35,794 nt of DNA from UBA7236 sp964638865 (GCA_964638865.1 CAZXBG010000017.1:1-35794), one strand, 5' to 3'; counted from the stretch's first letter, positions 1 to 8,984 are shown. A program made the numbers and translations. Notes: a model not told the origin generated them from the letters alone.

Positions 1-99
1 AAAAACATCAATTACTTGCACTTCATTAACATTTTTCATCACTTCATCAAAATTCGAAAATGCTACTGGATACTGGTTGGTATTTGCAATAATTTTCAT
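1..99 (-). CDS. N-terminal fragment of an unidentified protein, cut by the window edge
   Basis: An open frame reads leftwards from an ATG at 99 to the window edge with no stop, giving 33 residues that begin MKIIANTNQYPVAFSNF. The rest lies outside the window. The composition looks protein-like, but I do not recognise the family and no motif is complete. It is divergent from the MscS-type gene at 344, and the 244 bp between them should hold both promoters. I see no clear promoter or terminator there. Confidence 0.45.
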   Translation of the reverse strand, partial: MKIIANTNQYPVAFSNFDEVMKNVNEVQVIDVF

Positions 100-343
100 T
101 TCATACAAATTTTACTTTGCAGTTAGTTTTGTTTTGTTAATTTTATACGCTTGTTAATATCAAAAAGTTAGAGGAAAAATTTAGTTTTTTACACTAAGGC
201 TATAGGTTAACAATTGAGGAACATTAATTGAGCACCATGGAAACTAAAATTGCAAATTCTTTGAAAAAAGGTGAGATGCAGAAGCTGTTAATCGTATGTT
301 GCCTATTAGAAATAAATCATTAATTAATCAAACAAAATAAATC

Positions 344-2221
344 ATGCTTACAAAAATTAAAATTGCAATTATCGTATTTGCCTTGCTTCTTGTAAGTAAC
401 ACAGGGTTTTCGCAACAGGACAGCACGTCAAAAGCTGCCGATTCATTGCGCAATGATTTTCTGATTTCACAATCAAAACAATTGCGGGAAATGGAATCGG
501 CAAGGCTGGAGGATTCGTTAAAGAAGATAGAACTCCAAAAACAAATTAGTGAGTTATCAACTGCCGACAATTCCAAAAAACAAGAATTGCTTAAAGAGCT
601 GGAACTATTGAAAAACAATGATGCGGAACGCATTGCATTGAAGCAACACAAAATTGATTCTTTAAGAAATTTTGTTAAAGGATATGCAGTAATTCCTTTC
701 TTAAAAGACACCCTTTTTACTGTCTATAATAAATTGGGAAGTTTATCCGCTAATGATAGAGCCGAATCAATTACAAACCGAGTAAAAAAATTAGCAGATG
801 ATTATTTTTTTAAACCTGATTCGCTGCAAATTATACCAGCCGAAACAACAGTTGACATTGTGTATGGAGAAACAATCATAATGAGTATTTCTGAAAATGA
901 TGCCTTGTGGCAAAACACTTCAATACAAAATTTAGCATCAGAATACAGAGAAAAAATTCGAAATGCTGTTATGGATTACAAGCAAGCCACCAGTTGGCAA
1001 AATATTACCAAACAAATTGCCTTGGCTCTTTTGGTGCTACTTGTATTAGGAGCACTTATTTATTCTTTGATCAAACTTTTTCGTTTTTCAAAAAAGAAAA
1101 TTGAAACGCAGAAAAACAAACGAATACACGGAATAAAAATTCGCAACTACGAATTGTTTACTGCTAATAGCCAACTCAATTTTTTCTTAGGTTTAAACAA
1201 TTTTTTAAAATGGTTTGTTATTATTTTGGCAGTTTATTTAGCACTTCCAATTCTGTTCAGCATTTTTCCCTGGACAAAAGATTTTGCCGATACTTTGTTT
1301 TCCTATTTTATCAATCCTTTGAAAAATATTTTTGGCAGTATTTGGAATTACTTGCCTAACCTTTTCACCATAATCGTAATTGTGTTTGTATTTCGATATA
1401 TCTTAAAAGGCATTCACTTTTTAAAAAATGAAGTTGAAAATGGTTCATTGAAACTACCTGGGTTCTATCCTGATTGGGCAAACCCAACTTTTCAAATTAT
1501 CAAAGTGTTGCTCTATGCATTTATGTTCATCGTAATTTTTCCTTACCTGCCTGGCAGCGATAGCCCCGTGTTTCAAGGTGTATCCGTTTTCTTGGGCGTT
1601 TTGTTCACCTTTGGTTCTTCGGGTTCGTTGAGCAATGTAATTGCAGGTTTGGTGCTTACTTACATGAGGGCATTTAAAATTGGTGACCGGGTAAAAATTG
1701 GCGACATCACCGGCGACATCATCGAAGAAACTTTACTTGTGACAAGAATTAGAACAATTAAAAACGAAATTATTTCTATTCCGAATTCCAATGTAATGAG
1801 CAGCCATACTATTAATTATAGCAGCGATTCAATAGACAATGGTTTAATCTTGCACACTACAGTAACTATTGGTTATGATGTACCTTGGAAAAATATGCAC
1901 CAGGCATTGATTGATGCTGCGCTAAGAACTGAACATCTTTTACAAGTACCAAAACCATTCGTATTGCAAACAAGTTTGGATGATTTTTTTGTGTCGTATC
2001 AAATCAACGCTTACACAAGAGAACCAAATAAACAAGCCGAAATCTATTCAAAACTGCATCAAAACATTCAGGACTGTTGCAACGAAGTAGGTATTGAAAT
2101 TCTTTCTCCACATTACCGTTCTGCAAGAGATGGAAACATGACTACCATACCTGCCAATTATATGAGCAAAGATTACAAATCACCATCATTTAATATCAAA
2201 ATAGATAAAGACGAAAAATAA
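344..2221 (+). CDS. MscS-family mechanosensitive ion channel with periplasmic coiled-coil N-terminus
   Basis: This 625-residue protein is probably an inner-membrane channel that opens under membrane tension to release solutes on osmotic downshock. Residues 1-24 are a signal peptide ending near GFSQQ. A charged, coiled-coil-like stretch follows at about 40-110. Hydrophobic membrane segments lie at roughly 225-250, 280-310, 325-350, 385-405 and 410-445. The MscS pore and beta domain begins near residue 424 with GSSGSLSNVIAGLVLTYMR, followed by FKIGDRVKIGD and the IPNSNV segment. The protein is much longer than minimal MscS (about 290 residues), as in the large MscS-like subfamilies. Its TAA stop shares one base with the next start codon (TAATG), so it is coupled to the 58-residue gene behind it. 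The family call is firm; the gating stimulus is inferred. Confidence 0.9.
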   Translation: MLTKIKIAIIVFALLLVSNTGFSQQDSTSKAADSLRNDFLISQSKQLREMESARLEDSLKKIELQKQISELSTADNSKKQELLKELELLKNNDAERIALKQHKIDSLRNFVKGYAVIPFLKDTLFTVYNKLGSLSANDRAESITNRVKKLADDYFFKPDSLQIIPAETTVDIVYGETIIMSISENDALWQNTSIQNLASEYREKIRNAVMDYKQATSWQNITKQIALALLVLLVLGALIYSLIKLFRFSKKKIETQKNKRIHGIKIRNYELFTANSQLNFFLGLNNFLKWFVIILAVYLALPILFSIFPWTKDFADTLFSYFINPLKNIFGSIWNYLPNLFTIIVIVFVFRYILKGIHFLKNEVENGSLKLPGFYPDWANPTFQIIKVLLYAFMFIVIFPYLPGSDSPVFQGVSVFLGVLFTFGSSGSLSNVIAGLVLTYMRAFKIGDRVKIGDITGDIIEETLLVTRIRTIKNEIISIPNSNVMSSHTINYSSDSIDNGLILHTTVTIGYDVPWKNMHQALIDAALRTEHLLQVPKPFVLQTSLDDFFVSYQINAYTREPNKQAEIYSKLHQNIQDCCNEVGIEILSPHYRSARDGNMTTIPANYMSKDYKSPSFNIKIDKDEK

Positions 2222-2397
2222 TGGAAGAACAAATTCAAAATTTCCTACCTAACCTAACAATTGGTAAAATTGTAATCATCATCATTGGTTATGCTATTGT
2301 TCTTATTGCAAACAGTTTGGTGTTCAAAGTACACGTATTCAATTACTTCAGCGATTTTCCATTTTTTCGAAATGAAATAAAAACTAATAACCAATAA
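2221..2397 (+). CDS. 58-residue single-pass membrane microprotein between channel and permease
   Basis: The ATG overlaps the stop codon of the MscS gene by one base, which is typical of translational coupling. The product has 58 residues. It has a short acidic/polar N-terminus (MEEQIQNFLPNL), one strongly hydrophobic helix at about 17-35 (IVIIIIGYAIVLIA), then an aromatic, mildly basic tail (HVFNYFSDFPFFRNEI). The permease gene starts 23 bp downstream, so the three genes probably form one transcript. I do not recognise the family. A small accessory subunit of the channel or permease is a reasonable inference, not something shown by sequence. The codons give a sensible membrane peptide and fill the gap in frame, which argues against chance. 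Confidence 0.6.
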   Translation: MEEQIQNFLPNLTIGKIVIIIIGYAIVLIANSLVFKVHVFNYFSDFPFFRNEIKTNNQ

Positions 2398-2420
2398 AAC
2401 AGTAACTACTAAATAACGAT

Positions 2421-4172
2421 ATGCTTTTTGTCCTTCTCCTTTTATTTGTTGTAATGATTTTGTTCGCCACTGAATGGCTTACACCTGATATAATTGTATT
2501 GTTGGCAATTTGCCTATTAGTATTTAGTGGTTCAATAACAAGCAACGAAGCCTTTGAAGGGTTCGGCAATGATTTTATCATTATGCTTGTTGCTATTTTT
2601 ATAATAGGTGGAGTATTAAAACACAACGGCATTATAGAATTTCTTTTGCAAAAAATTGACACCTTACCAAACCTAAATCTCACCTGGCTCATTGTAGTTA
2701 CGATGCTCATTACCGCTTTACTTTCTGCATTTATGAACAACACAGCCGTTGCATCAGTATTTATTGCGCCGCTGATGGGTTTGTCAAAAAAGTTCAAAGT
2801 AAGCCCTTCAAAATTATTAATGCCGATGGCTTTTGCTTCGCTGATGGGAGGCACTTGCACTTTAATTGGCACATCAACCAATGTAGCAGGAAGCAGTTTT
2901 CTTTCACAAAAAGGAATAGAACCCATAGGAATGTTTGAGCTATTACCTGTTGCTTTACCCATTATTTTATTCGGAATAGTTTTTATGGCAACCATCGGAA
3001 AAAAAATGTTGCCCAACTTTCATGCTGAAGAAATGCAAACAGATAAATTTCTTCGCAAATATGTAAGCGAAATAATTGTCAATAAGAATTCACCCGCCAT
3101 TGGAACTCGCTTTTTAAAGTATCAGTCAAAATTCTCCGACATAAAATTTGATGAGCTAATACGGGACGGAGAAATTATTTTGCCTTCTGAAACTACATTT
3201 ATTGAAGTGGACGACATCATGCTTTTGCATATTGATAAAGATAAGCTAATTCCATTTCTCAAAACTGAAAATTTTTCTATACGACAAACAGCAGATTCAA
3301 AATTTAATTTGAATGATGAAATGGAAATGCTGGAACTTATGGTACTGCCAACTTCTAATTATATTGACAAAGCTGCAAACAAAATTTTAATGTTGGAACA
3401 GCGCAACATTTCAATAGTCGCTATTCACCGCAAAGGCGAAAAACTAAAAGGGAATTTAGATGAAATCAAATTGAAAGCCGGCGACATGCTGATGGCCTTA
3501 ACCACTCAACTAGAGGTAAGAAAAATTCAGCAAAATTCAAATTTTGAAATCATAAGCCATCACGATAAATCAAAAAATATAAACCTGAAAAAGGGGTTTG
3601 GAATTTTAATACTGTTTGGATTCGCTATCTTAATTGGATCCTTAAAAATTATTCCAATCAGCATTGCATTTATGCTTACTGCCTTAGTAGCATATTTAAT
3701 AAAAGCCATTCCCCAAGATGCACTGATGAAAAGCGTTGACTGGCGTTTACTTATTTTAATTGGCGGAATGAGTGCTTTTGGAATTGCACTAACTAACACA
3801 GGCGGCGACAAATTCATTGCCGAAAAAATAACAAATCTGCTTGCACCATTTGGAAACTATGCACTGCTTGCAGGATTTATGATTATCACTGTTTTACTTA
3901 CACAGCCTATGTCTAATGCAGCATCGGTTTTAGTAGTACTTCCTATTGCATTACAATCTGCTATTGAATTAGGCTTAAACCCACGGCCATTTGCCATTGC
4001 AGTAATCGTTTCCGCCTCCATTTCTATGATTGCACCCTTTGAACCTGCATCGCTTTTAGTGTTTGGCCCGGGCAGATATAAAATTTTAGACTTCATAAAA
4101 GTTGGTGGCATACTCACTTTCGTAGCATTGCTTATCATTTTATATACCGTTCCTTTGTTTTGGAAATTCTAA
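2421..4172 (+). CDS. SLC13/DASS-family permease with two TrkA-C domains
   Basis: This 583-residue inner-membrane transporter belongs to the divalent anion:Na+ symporter (SLC13/ArsB-like) superfamily. Members move dicarboxylates, sulfate or other anions. Hydrophobic segments cover residues 1-200 and 385-583. The intervening soluble part (about 205-380) carries two TrkA-C/RCK-C-like modules, as in many bacterial SLC13 proteins. Paired hairpin motifs typical of the fold are visible: FMNNTAVASVFIAPL with GTSTNVAGSSF in the first half, and QPMSNAASVLVVLPIAL in the second. The substrate cannot be deduced. It is the third gene of the tight operon behind the MscS channel and the microprotein, which hints at a role in ion or osmotic balance. 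Confidence 0.88.
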   Translation: MLFVLLLLFVVMILFATEWLTPDIIVLLAICLLVFSGSITSNEAFEGFGNDFIIMLVAIFIIGGVLKHNGIIEFLLQKIDTLPNLNLTWLIVVTMLITALLSAFMNNTAVASVFIAPLMGLSKKFKVSPSKLLMPMAFASLMGGTCTLIGTSTNVAGSSFLSQKGIEPIGMFELLPVALPIILFGIVFMATIGKKMLPNFHAEEMQTDKFLRKYVSEIIVNKNSPAIGTRFLKYQSKFSDIKFDELIRDGEIILPSETTFIEVDDIMLLHIDKDKLIPFLKTENFSIRQTADSKFNLNDEMEMLELMVLPTSNYIDKAANKILMLEQRNISIVAIHRKGEKLKGNLDEIKLKAGDMLMALTTQLEVRKIQQNSNFEIISHHDKSKNINLKKGFGILILFGFAILIGSLKIIPISIAFMLTALVAYLIKAIPQDALMKSVDWRLLILIGGMSAFGIALTNTGGDKFIAEKITNLLAPFGNYALLAGFMIITVLLTQPMSNAASVLVVLPIALQSAIELGLNPRPFAIAVIVSASISMIAPFEPASLLVFGPGRYKILDFIKVGGILTFVALLIILYTVPLFWKF

Positions 4173-4344
4173 AAATGAAACAAGGAAAGAAATTGCAAAC
4201 TATAAAGGGCAAACAAGGGAGTGCATTGAGACAATCACTTGAGCAAATTATTAATTATAACGCATTTTAACACGCGGGGATTTAATTTACCAGCGTTTAG
4301 CCCCTTAAAATTAATTATCCTGCCAAACCTAACTTTTACATTCT

Positions 4345-6174
4345 CTATTGTTTTACAAAGTAGGTAGTTTGCACCATGTAATCCTTCCAAATTCTTATTG
4401 TATATACACCATTTTGTAGCGATGAAATATTAATTGCTTTATTAAAATAATTATCCTTCAACACCAAAGATCCACTTAGAGAATAGATCTCATACTTTAA
4501 ATAATCTATCGGGCCATAACTGCGCAAATCGATTATATGGTGTGCAGGATTTGGGGAAATGGCAATGACATTTTCACCGGATAAGTTACTAATATTTATT
4601 CCAAGCCAATCAAAACCTTCGCTCATCACTTTACATCCATTCATAAATGTTACCTCCACTGTATAAAAGCCTCCTTCCGGCGAATAATAATAGGCAGATG
4701 TTGCACCTTCAATCATCACACCATTAAAATACCATTGATAACTTTCCGCCTCTCCGGCATAAAATTCACCACCCACTAAAACAATAATCACAATGGGTTC
4801 AGCATTTAATAAAACATCAAACATTGCAGCTGTAGTGCAACCCAGAGAATCTGTTATGCTAACACTATAACTTCCATTCATTAGAGAATCGATCAGCAGC
4901 GTACTATCTCCTGTTGACCATAAAACAGAATAGGGTTCAATTGCTCCTTCAACAATTAAATCAATACTGCCATTCATTGCTTCTGCACAATCAGCATTGA
5001 TTATGGATGGCGTTAAACTCACAAGCGGACAAAGATCCTTCAACTTATAAATAATACCGGTTTCGCGCACTACACAATATAACTCACCTTCATTATCTTC
5101 CCCAAAAGAAACCACACCCAGTAATAAGGAAGGAAATATTTTCATGGTCCAACCAACTAAATCTTCGTATTTATAAGCATAAAAATTCCCGGTAACAAAA
5201 TCGCAACAAAAATAAATACCTGCCATTCCGGGAAATAATGTTCCCCGATAAACATATCCACCGGTAACAGAATAACCTCCCGTGGAATCGTTGTGTGGAT
5301 ACTCAAATAGTGGAAACGTATAATCAACACCGGCATCACAACTATCAAAATTATATTCCGCATTTGATTCATAACATCTCCAACCATAATTATTTCCACC
5401 GGCAAATCCGGCAGGTTCATAATTAATTTCTTCCCAAAAATCATGACCCACATCAGGTAACCACATTTCACCGGTTAATTTATCAAAAGAAAATCTCCAG
5501 GGGTTTCTCAATCCAAATGCCCATATTTCATTTAAGGTATCTACGGCACCATAAAATGGATTTGTTACCGGTATTTCATAAGGCAATGTACCATCAACAT
5601 CCAGGCGCAGCATTTTTCCCAAATATGTTTGTGGATTTTGCGCTCGATTATCAGGATCACCCGGTTCTCCATCCGTAACTACTCCACCATCTCCAAAAGG
5701 AAAATATAAATATCCATCCGTACCAAAATGCATGTCTCCTGCTTTGTGTACTCTGTAAGGTTGTTCTACTATTAATAATATCTCTTCGGAAGTTGCATCA
5801 GCGAGATCAGGATCTGTTGGATCAACAGAAAACCTGGAGATCACAGAATTTTCATCATTATTAATATAATTAACATAAAAAAAACCATTCGTAGCGTAAT
5901 CAGGATGAAAAACAGCGCCTAGTAATCCATGTGCATTATAAATAGATTCCACTCTATCACTTATATCCAAAAATGGAATTGGATCCGCTACCCCGGCTTC
6001 ATCAATTATTCTCAAAAAACCATCCTGACAAATAACAAATACACGTTCATCGCCTGCATCAATCAAGCCGACTGGTTTTGTAAATCCGGATGCAAATTCT
6101 TCTAATTCAATTACCGGTTGTGCAAAAACACTATAGGTAAAAAATAGTAGGGCGATGAGTATGTTTGATTTCAT
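4345..6174 (-). CDS. Secreted glucose/sorbosone dehydrogenase-like protein with SprB-type repeat and T9SS sorting domain
   Basis: The 609-residue product starts with a signal peptide (MKSNILIALLFFTYSVFAQP). Residues about 20-380 form a six-bladed GSDH (PQQ-type glucose/sorbosone dehydrogenase) beta-propeller, with motifs such as GLLGAVFHPDY, MHFGTDGYLYFPFGDGG and IWAFGLRNPWRFSFD. A SprB-like repeat follows at about 385-455 (WSTGDST, NGSYSVSITDSLGC), then an Ig-like region (ESYQWYFNG). A type A T9SS sorting domain begins near 533 (ISPNPAHH). It is therefore probably secreted through T9SS and held at the surface or released. PQQ dependence and sugar substrate are inferred from the family. A possible promoter lies just upstream (TAATTTTG on the minus strand at 6192-6199, with TTG 23 bp away). 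It has the same architecture as the protein at 15490-17328. Confidence 0.88.
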   Translation of the reverse strand: MKSNILIALLFFTYSVFAQPVIELEEFASGFTKPVGLIDAGDERVFVICQDGFLRIIDEAGVADPIPFLDISDRVESIYNAHGLLGAVFHPDYATNGFFYVNYINNDENSVISRFSVDPTDPDLADATSEEILLIVEQPYRVHKAGDMHFGTDGYLYFPFGDGGVVTDGEPGDPDNRAQNPQTYLGKMLRLDVDGTLPYEIPVTNPFYGAVDTLNEIWAFGLRNPWRFSFDKLTGEMWLPDVGHDFWEEINYEPAGFAGGNNYGWRCYESNAEYNFDSCDAGVDYTFPLFEYPHNDSTGGYSVTGGYVYRGTLFPGMAGIYFCCDFVTGNFYAYKYEDLVGWTMKIFPSLLLGVVSFGEDNEGELYCVVRETGIIYKLKDLCPLVSLTPSIINADCAEAMNGSIDLIVEGAIEPYSVLWSTGDSTLLIDSLMNGSYSVSITDSLGCTTAAMFDVLLNAEPIVIIVLVGGEFYAGEAESYQWYFNGVMIEGATSAYYYSPEGGFYTVEVTFMNGCKVMSEGFDWLGINISNLSGENVIAISPNPAHHIIDLRSYGPIDYLKYEIYSLSGSLVLKDNYFNKAINISSLQNGVYTIRIWKDYMVQTTYFVKQ

Positions 6175-6304
6175 AATCTTGAATTAATTATCAAAATTAT
6201 TTATTAAAACATAAAGAAATTACAATTAACACCACAACTTCGCAAAGTATCAGGTTTTCAGGATGAAATACCTATTTAGCTGCGTGAATCAACTTCCCAT
6301 CCAC

Positions 6305-6405
6305 AGAGTTCCTTCGGTAACGCTGCGGCGACACTCACCTCCTGTGTAACCACATTGTTAAGTCACGCCGCCTAAGAGTTCCTTTGGTAACTGTGGCGAC
6401 ACTCA
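6305..6405. repeat. Pair of imperfect direct repeats beside the toxin-like pseudogene
   Basis: Two related copies occur at 6305-6337 and 6375-6405. Both begin AGAGTTCCTT, continue as YGGTAAC, and end GGCGACACTCA. They differ mainly by a two-base indel and a few substitutions. The intervening bases carry GC-rich words (CACGCCGCC) unlike the AT-rich surroundings. They look like copies of a dispersed intergenic repeat rather than a coding sequence. The 272 bp between the dehydrogenase gene and the pseudogene hold nothing else I can name. Confidence 0.55.
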
Positions 6406-6446
6406 AGGAATTTTATCCTCTGCGGCAATTTTAGTAAATTTGCGAA

Positions 6447-6899
6447 ATGTCAGACAAAAATCTTTACATAATTGCAGGCTGCAACGGGGCTGGTAAAACA
6501 ACCGCTTCTTTCACTATTTTGCCTGAAATTATTAACTGAAAAGAGTTTGTGAATGCTGCTGAAATAGCGAAGGGACTATCACCATTTCAACCGGAAAAAC
6601 CTTCAACAAGAAGGTACAAACACAAAATTGAAGAAGCAAAAAATAAGGGGTTTACAACAACATTAATTTTTTTTTGGCTTCAAAACATTGAGCTTGCGAA
6701 AGAACGGGTAAAAATAAGAGTTGCAGAAGGTGGACACAGTATTGATCCGGATGTAATAGAACGGCGATATTATAGAGGCATAAAAAATCTTTTTGAAATA
6801 TATTTATCTATTGTTGATGGCACACTTATATTTGATAATTCAATTGGGAAACACCAACTAATAGCAGAAAAAACAGTTGATGGAAAATTGACCATTTAA
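6447..6899 (+). pseudogene. Zeta-toxin/AAA-type kinase-like gene, inactivated by an in-frame TGA and a probable deletion
   Basis: The frame opens at an ATG at 6447 with a P-loop (IIAGCNGAGKTT, residues 8-19) and meets a TGA at 6537-6539. The same frame then continues without a shift for 120 codons (KEFVNAAEIAKGLSPFQPE) to 6899. In zeta-toxin-like kinases the word after the P-loop usually reads NADEIA with a catalytic Asp; here it is NAAEIA. FQPE then runs directly into TRRYKHKIEEA. Relatives have about 30 more residues here, including an ETT-type motif, so an in-frame deletion is likely. The tail (LIFFWLQNIELAKERVKIR, DVIERRYYRGIKNLF) is well preserved. TGA ends other genes in the window, so recoding is not expected. 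A GTG at 6549 could give a 116-residue remnant without a P-loop. Confidence 0.8.
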
Positions 6900-6933
6900 G
6901 AACAAGAAAAATTTAACAAACTAAAAAATTACA

Positions 6934-7086
6934 ATGACAACAATTGAAACACAAATCGAACTAAGAAATAAAATTTTAATCGGGCTTGAAAAAGCTTATG
7001 AAAAACTTATTGAATATAAAAAGTTAAAAAAATCAGAGCTGGTAGTTATGCAGGGCAATAAAATTGTAAAAATAAAACCCGAATAA
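6934..7086 (+). CDS. 50-residue partner ORF downstream of the zeta-toxin-like pseudogene
   Basis: This small intact frame starts at the ATG at 6934, 35 bp after the pseudogene, and ends with TAA. The product begins MTTIETQIELRNKILIGLE, continues AYEKLIEYKKLKKSEL and ends VVMQGNKIVKIKPE. It looks like an amphipathic helical half followed by a short beta hairpin. My recollection is that zeta-toxin-like kinases of Bacteroidota often sit next to small proteins of this kind, which may act as antitoxin or cofactor. That recollection is unchecked. The frame has no internal damage although its neighbour is broken. Confidence 0.6.
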   Translation: MTTIETQIELRNKILIGLEKAYEKLIEYKKLKKSELVVMQGNKIVKIKPE

Positions 7087-7127
7087 AAGCATTATTACAT
7101 ATTAAAAAATATAACACATGTAATCAT

Positions 7128-7802
7128 TCAATTATTTAAATTGGCTACCAATGACAATGCCCATTGCAATTGTTGCTCCATAGTAAGCTCAGAATTATCC
7201 AATTCAATTGCATCGTCGGCTTTTCGCAAAGGACTGTCCAGGCGTGTTGTTTCATCTCGGTCGCGTTTGAGAAGATTATTCTGAATATCTTCTTCACTCA
7301 CCATAATCCCATTGGATTGTAATTCCAATAACCGCCGTTGAACACGCACTTCCATTTTAGCAGTGACAAATATTTTTAATTCGGCATTTGGAAAAACCAC
7401 AGTACCAATATCCCTGCCATCCATAACAATGCCTTTTTGTTTACCTATTTCCTGTTGTTGTTTCACCAAAAATTTTCTGATTGCAGAAACAGCGGCTACT
7501 TCACTTACCTTATTGGAAACAGCAATTCCGCGAATTTCTTCCTCTACATTTTTTCCGTTTAAAAGTGTGTAATATTTATATTCTTGCTCATCAAAATAAA
7601 AAGTAATATGTATTTTATCCAGCGCAGAATTCAGATCCTCCCCTTTATTCCAATCAATATCATTTTCCAGCAAAAAAAGAGTAACGGCACGATACATTGC
7701 TCCTGTATCGAGAAACAAATAATGGAGTTCCTCTGCAAGTTGTTTTGCTAGCGTGCTTTTCCCACATCCGGCATATCCATCTATTGCTATAATGATGTTC
7801 AT
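7128..7802 (-). CDS. cmk: Cytidylate kinase
   Basis: Cytidylate kinase phosphorylates CMP and dCMP with ATP in the cytoplasm, supplying CDP for RNA, DNA and lipid synthesis. From the ATG at 7802 the product has 224 residues, the usual length. It begins MNIIIAIDGYAGCGKSTLA with the P-loop. The conserved CMP-binding words follow: FLDTGAMYRAV, then VMDGRDIGTVVFPNA, and the LID-type RDRDETTR near the C-terminus. The frame extends nine codons upstream to a TTG at 7829, but the ATG fits the family start and has an AGCAGG-like purine stretch before it. It lies 147 bp behind porQ on the same strand. I recall porQ-cmk adjacency in other Bacteroidota, but could not check it. Confidence 0.93.
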   Translation of the reverse strand: MNIIIAIDGYAGCGKSTLAKQLAEELHYLFLDTGAMYRAVTLFLLENDIDWNKGEDLNSALDKIHITFYFDEQEYKYYTLLNGKNVEEEIRGIAVSNKVSEVAAVSAIRKFLVKQQQEIGKQKGIVMDGRDIGTVVFPNAELKIFVTAKMEVRVQRRLLELQSNGIMVSEEDIQNNLLKRDRDETTRLDSPLRKADDAIELDNSELTMEQQLQWALSLVANLNN

Positions 7803-7949
7803 CCTGCTAAAGATATAAATGTTTGACAATATGGTTCAGAAAGGATTAAAATTATCTCTCCAAATACTATCCAATGAATGTTTATACTGCGTTATTTGAT
7901 GGAATTCTACCTGAAGCTATTTTCGGAATATACGGTTATTTGCCTCCAA

Positions 7950-8984
7950 TTATTTAAAAACCTCATTCAAATTCGCAGCAATTGTAATATGATTAGTTCC
8001 GCCTGCCTGGGAATAAAATTCGTGGCCATAGTCGATGGAATATTTATTAATTTTCATCCCAAAACCGAATGAAAATCCTGTGAGGCCCCTTCTTGTTTCA
8101 ATGGACAATTCTTTTCTGGTCATGTGATCGTATCCGCCGCGCAACATGAAATTTTTCCCGAAATAAAATTCCCCTGCAATATTTAAATGTTGTGCAATTT
8201 TATCAACGGTGTATTTTTTTTCTATTACAGTAGAATCTGCTCCGAAAATATTAACATCAGAAACCGCTATCGGATTATCGTATCTTATATCAAAAGACTG
8301 CAGATCATGCATTGTAAAACTGATGCGAAGCGGCAAGTGTTTTAAACGTTTAGAAAGTGCAAAATCAATTTCAAAAGGCAGGTCTTCATAATTATTTTCT
8401 GTGAAGGGCTTAAATTGAGTTCCTGCATTGCGCATTACCAATGCAGCGGTAAATAATCTGGCAGTATCCACATAAACTGCTCCGAAATCGGCAGCCATGC
8501 CAAACGAATTATAAGATTCCATTTGCGAATACAAAATTTTAGCACTTACTCCATACCGCAATTTATTAACCCCATAAGATGCACCCCACTGCGCTGCATA
8601 TTCACCACCACTGAAAGTTCCTAGCTGATCTCCATTTGCTTCTGTAAGTTTAAAGGTTCCATAGGCGCGATAAAGTAAACCACCTCCCATTGTAATATTT
8701 TTATTCTCCAGGGTTTTGGCATATCCAACTGTTCCCTGATTAATAACTCCCGGTGTGAGCGCATGGCTTAAACTTAACCTTTTATCCATCAATGGATTTA
8801 ACAAAGCCGGATTCTGAAAAACGAAGGCAACATCCTGATCAAAGGTGCTGATATTGAGACCCGAAAGCCCGCTTATCCTTGCAGAGGGCGACATTCCCAA
8901 ATATGCATACGTATAACTGCCCCCAAACTGGGCCCGCAGAGAACAGAAACAAAATATAAAAAGAAAAACTAAAACTATTCGCAT
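7950..8984 (-). CDS. porQ: Type IX secretion system protein PorQ
   Basis: PorQ is an outer-membrane beta-barrel associated with T9SS and needed for normal export and attachment of cargo. From the ATG at 8984 the protein has 344 residues: a signal peptide (MRIVLVFLFIFCFCSLRAQ), then the family signature FGGSYTYAYLGMSPSARIS and FQNPALLNP, then amphipathic strands to the end. The frame continues to a TTG at 8990, but the ATG is preferred. A TACCTTTG -7 element lies on the minus strand at 9037-9044, with no -33 TTG at normal spacing. The four T9SS cargo proteins in this window agree with a working system. The assignment rests on recognised sequence pattern and the cmk neighbour. Confidence 0.88.
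   Translation of the reverse strand: MRIVLVFLFIFCFCSLRAQFGGSYTYAYLGMSPSARISGLSGLNISTFDQDVAFVFQNPALLNPLMDKRLSLSHALTPGVINQGTVGYAKTLENKNITMGGGLLYRAYGTFKLTEANGDQLGTFSGGEYAAQWGASYGVNKLRYGVSAKILYSQMESYNSFGMAADFGAVYVDTARLFTAALVMRNAGTQFKPFTENNYEDLPFEIDFALSKRLKHLPLRISFTMHDLQSFDIRYDNPIAVSDVNIFGADSTVIEKKYTVDKIAQHLNIAGEFYFGKNFMLRGGYDHMTRKELSIETRRGLTGFSFGFGMKINKYSIDYGHEFYSQAGGTNHITIAANLNEVFK

Noticed and set aside
237..323. 28-codon frame beginning METKIANSLKKGEMQKLLIV upstream of the MscS gene
   Set aside because: Too short, no family resemblance and no promoter; treated as leader sequence.
4175..4270. 31-codon frame starting two bases after the SLC13 permease stop (MKQGKKLQTIKGKQGSAL...)
   Set aside because: Position is suggestive, but the peptide is short and basic, with no recognised motif and no ribosome site; chance cannot be excluded.
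6537..6539. Possible stop-codon recoding or selenocysteine at the in-frame TGA of the zeta-toxin-like gene
   Set aside because: No SECIS-like hairpin was noticed, TGA ends other genes here, and the frame also lacks expected catalytic residues and about 30 codons, so decay is simpler.
7086..7130. Terminator between the small partner ORF and cmk
   Set aside because: The gap is AT-rich but has no stable stem followed by a T run on either strand.
7874..7957. 27-residue plus-strand frame between cmk and porQ (MNVYTALFDGILPEAIFGIY...)
   Set aside because: It looks somewhat protein-like but is isolated, antisense to a likely porQ-cmk transcript and without signals.
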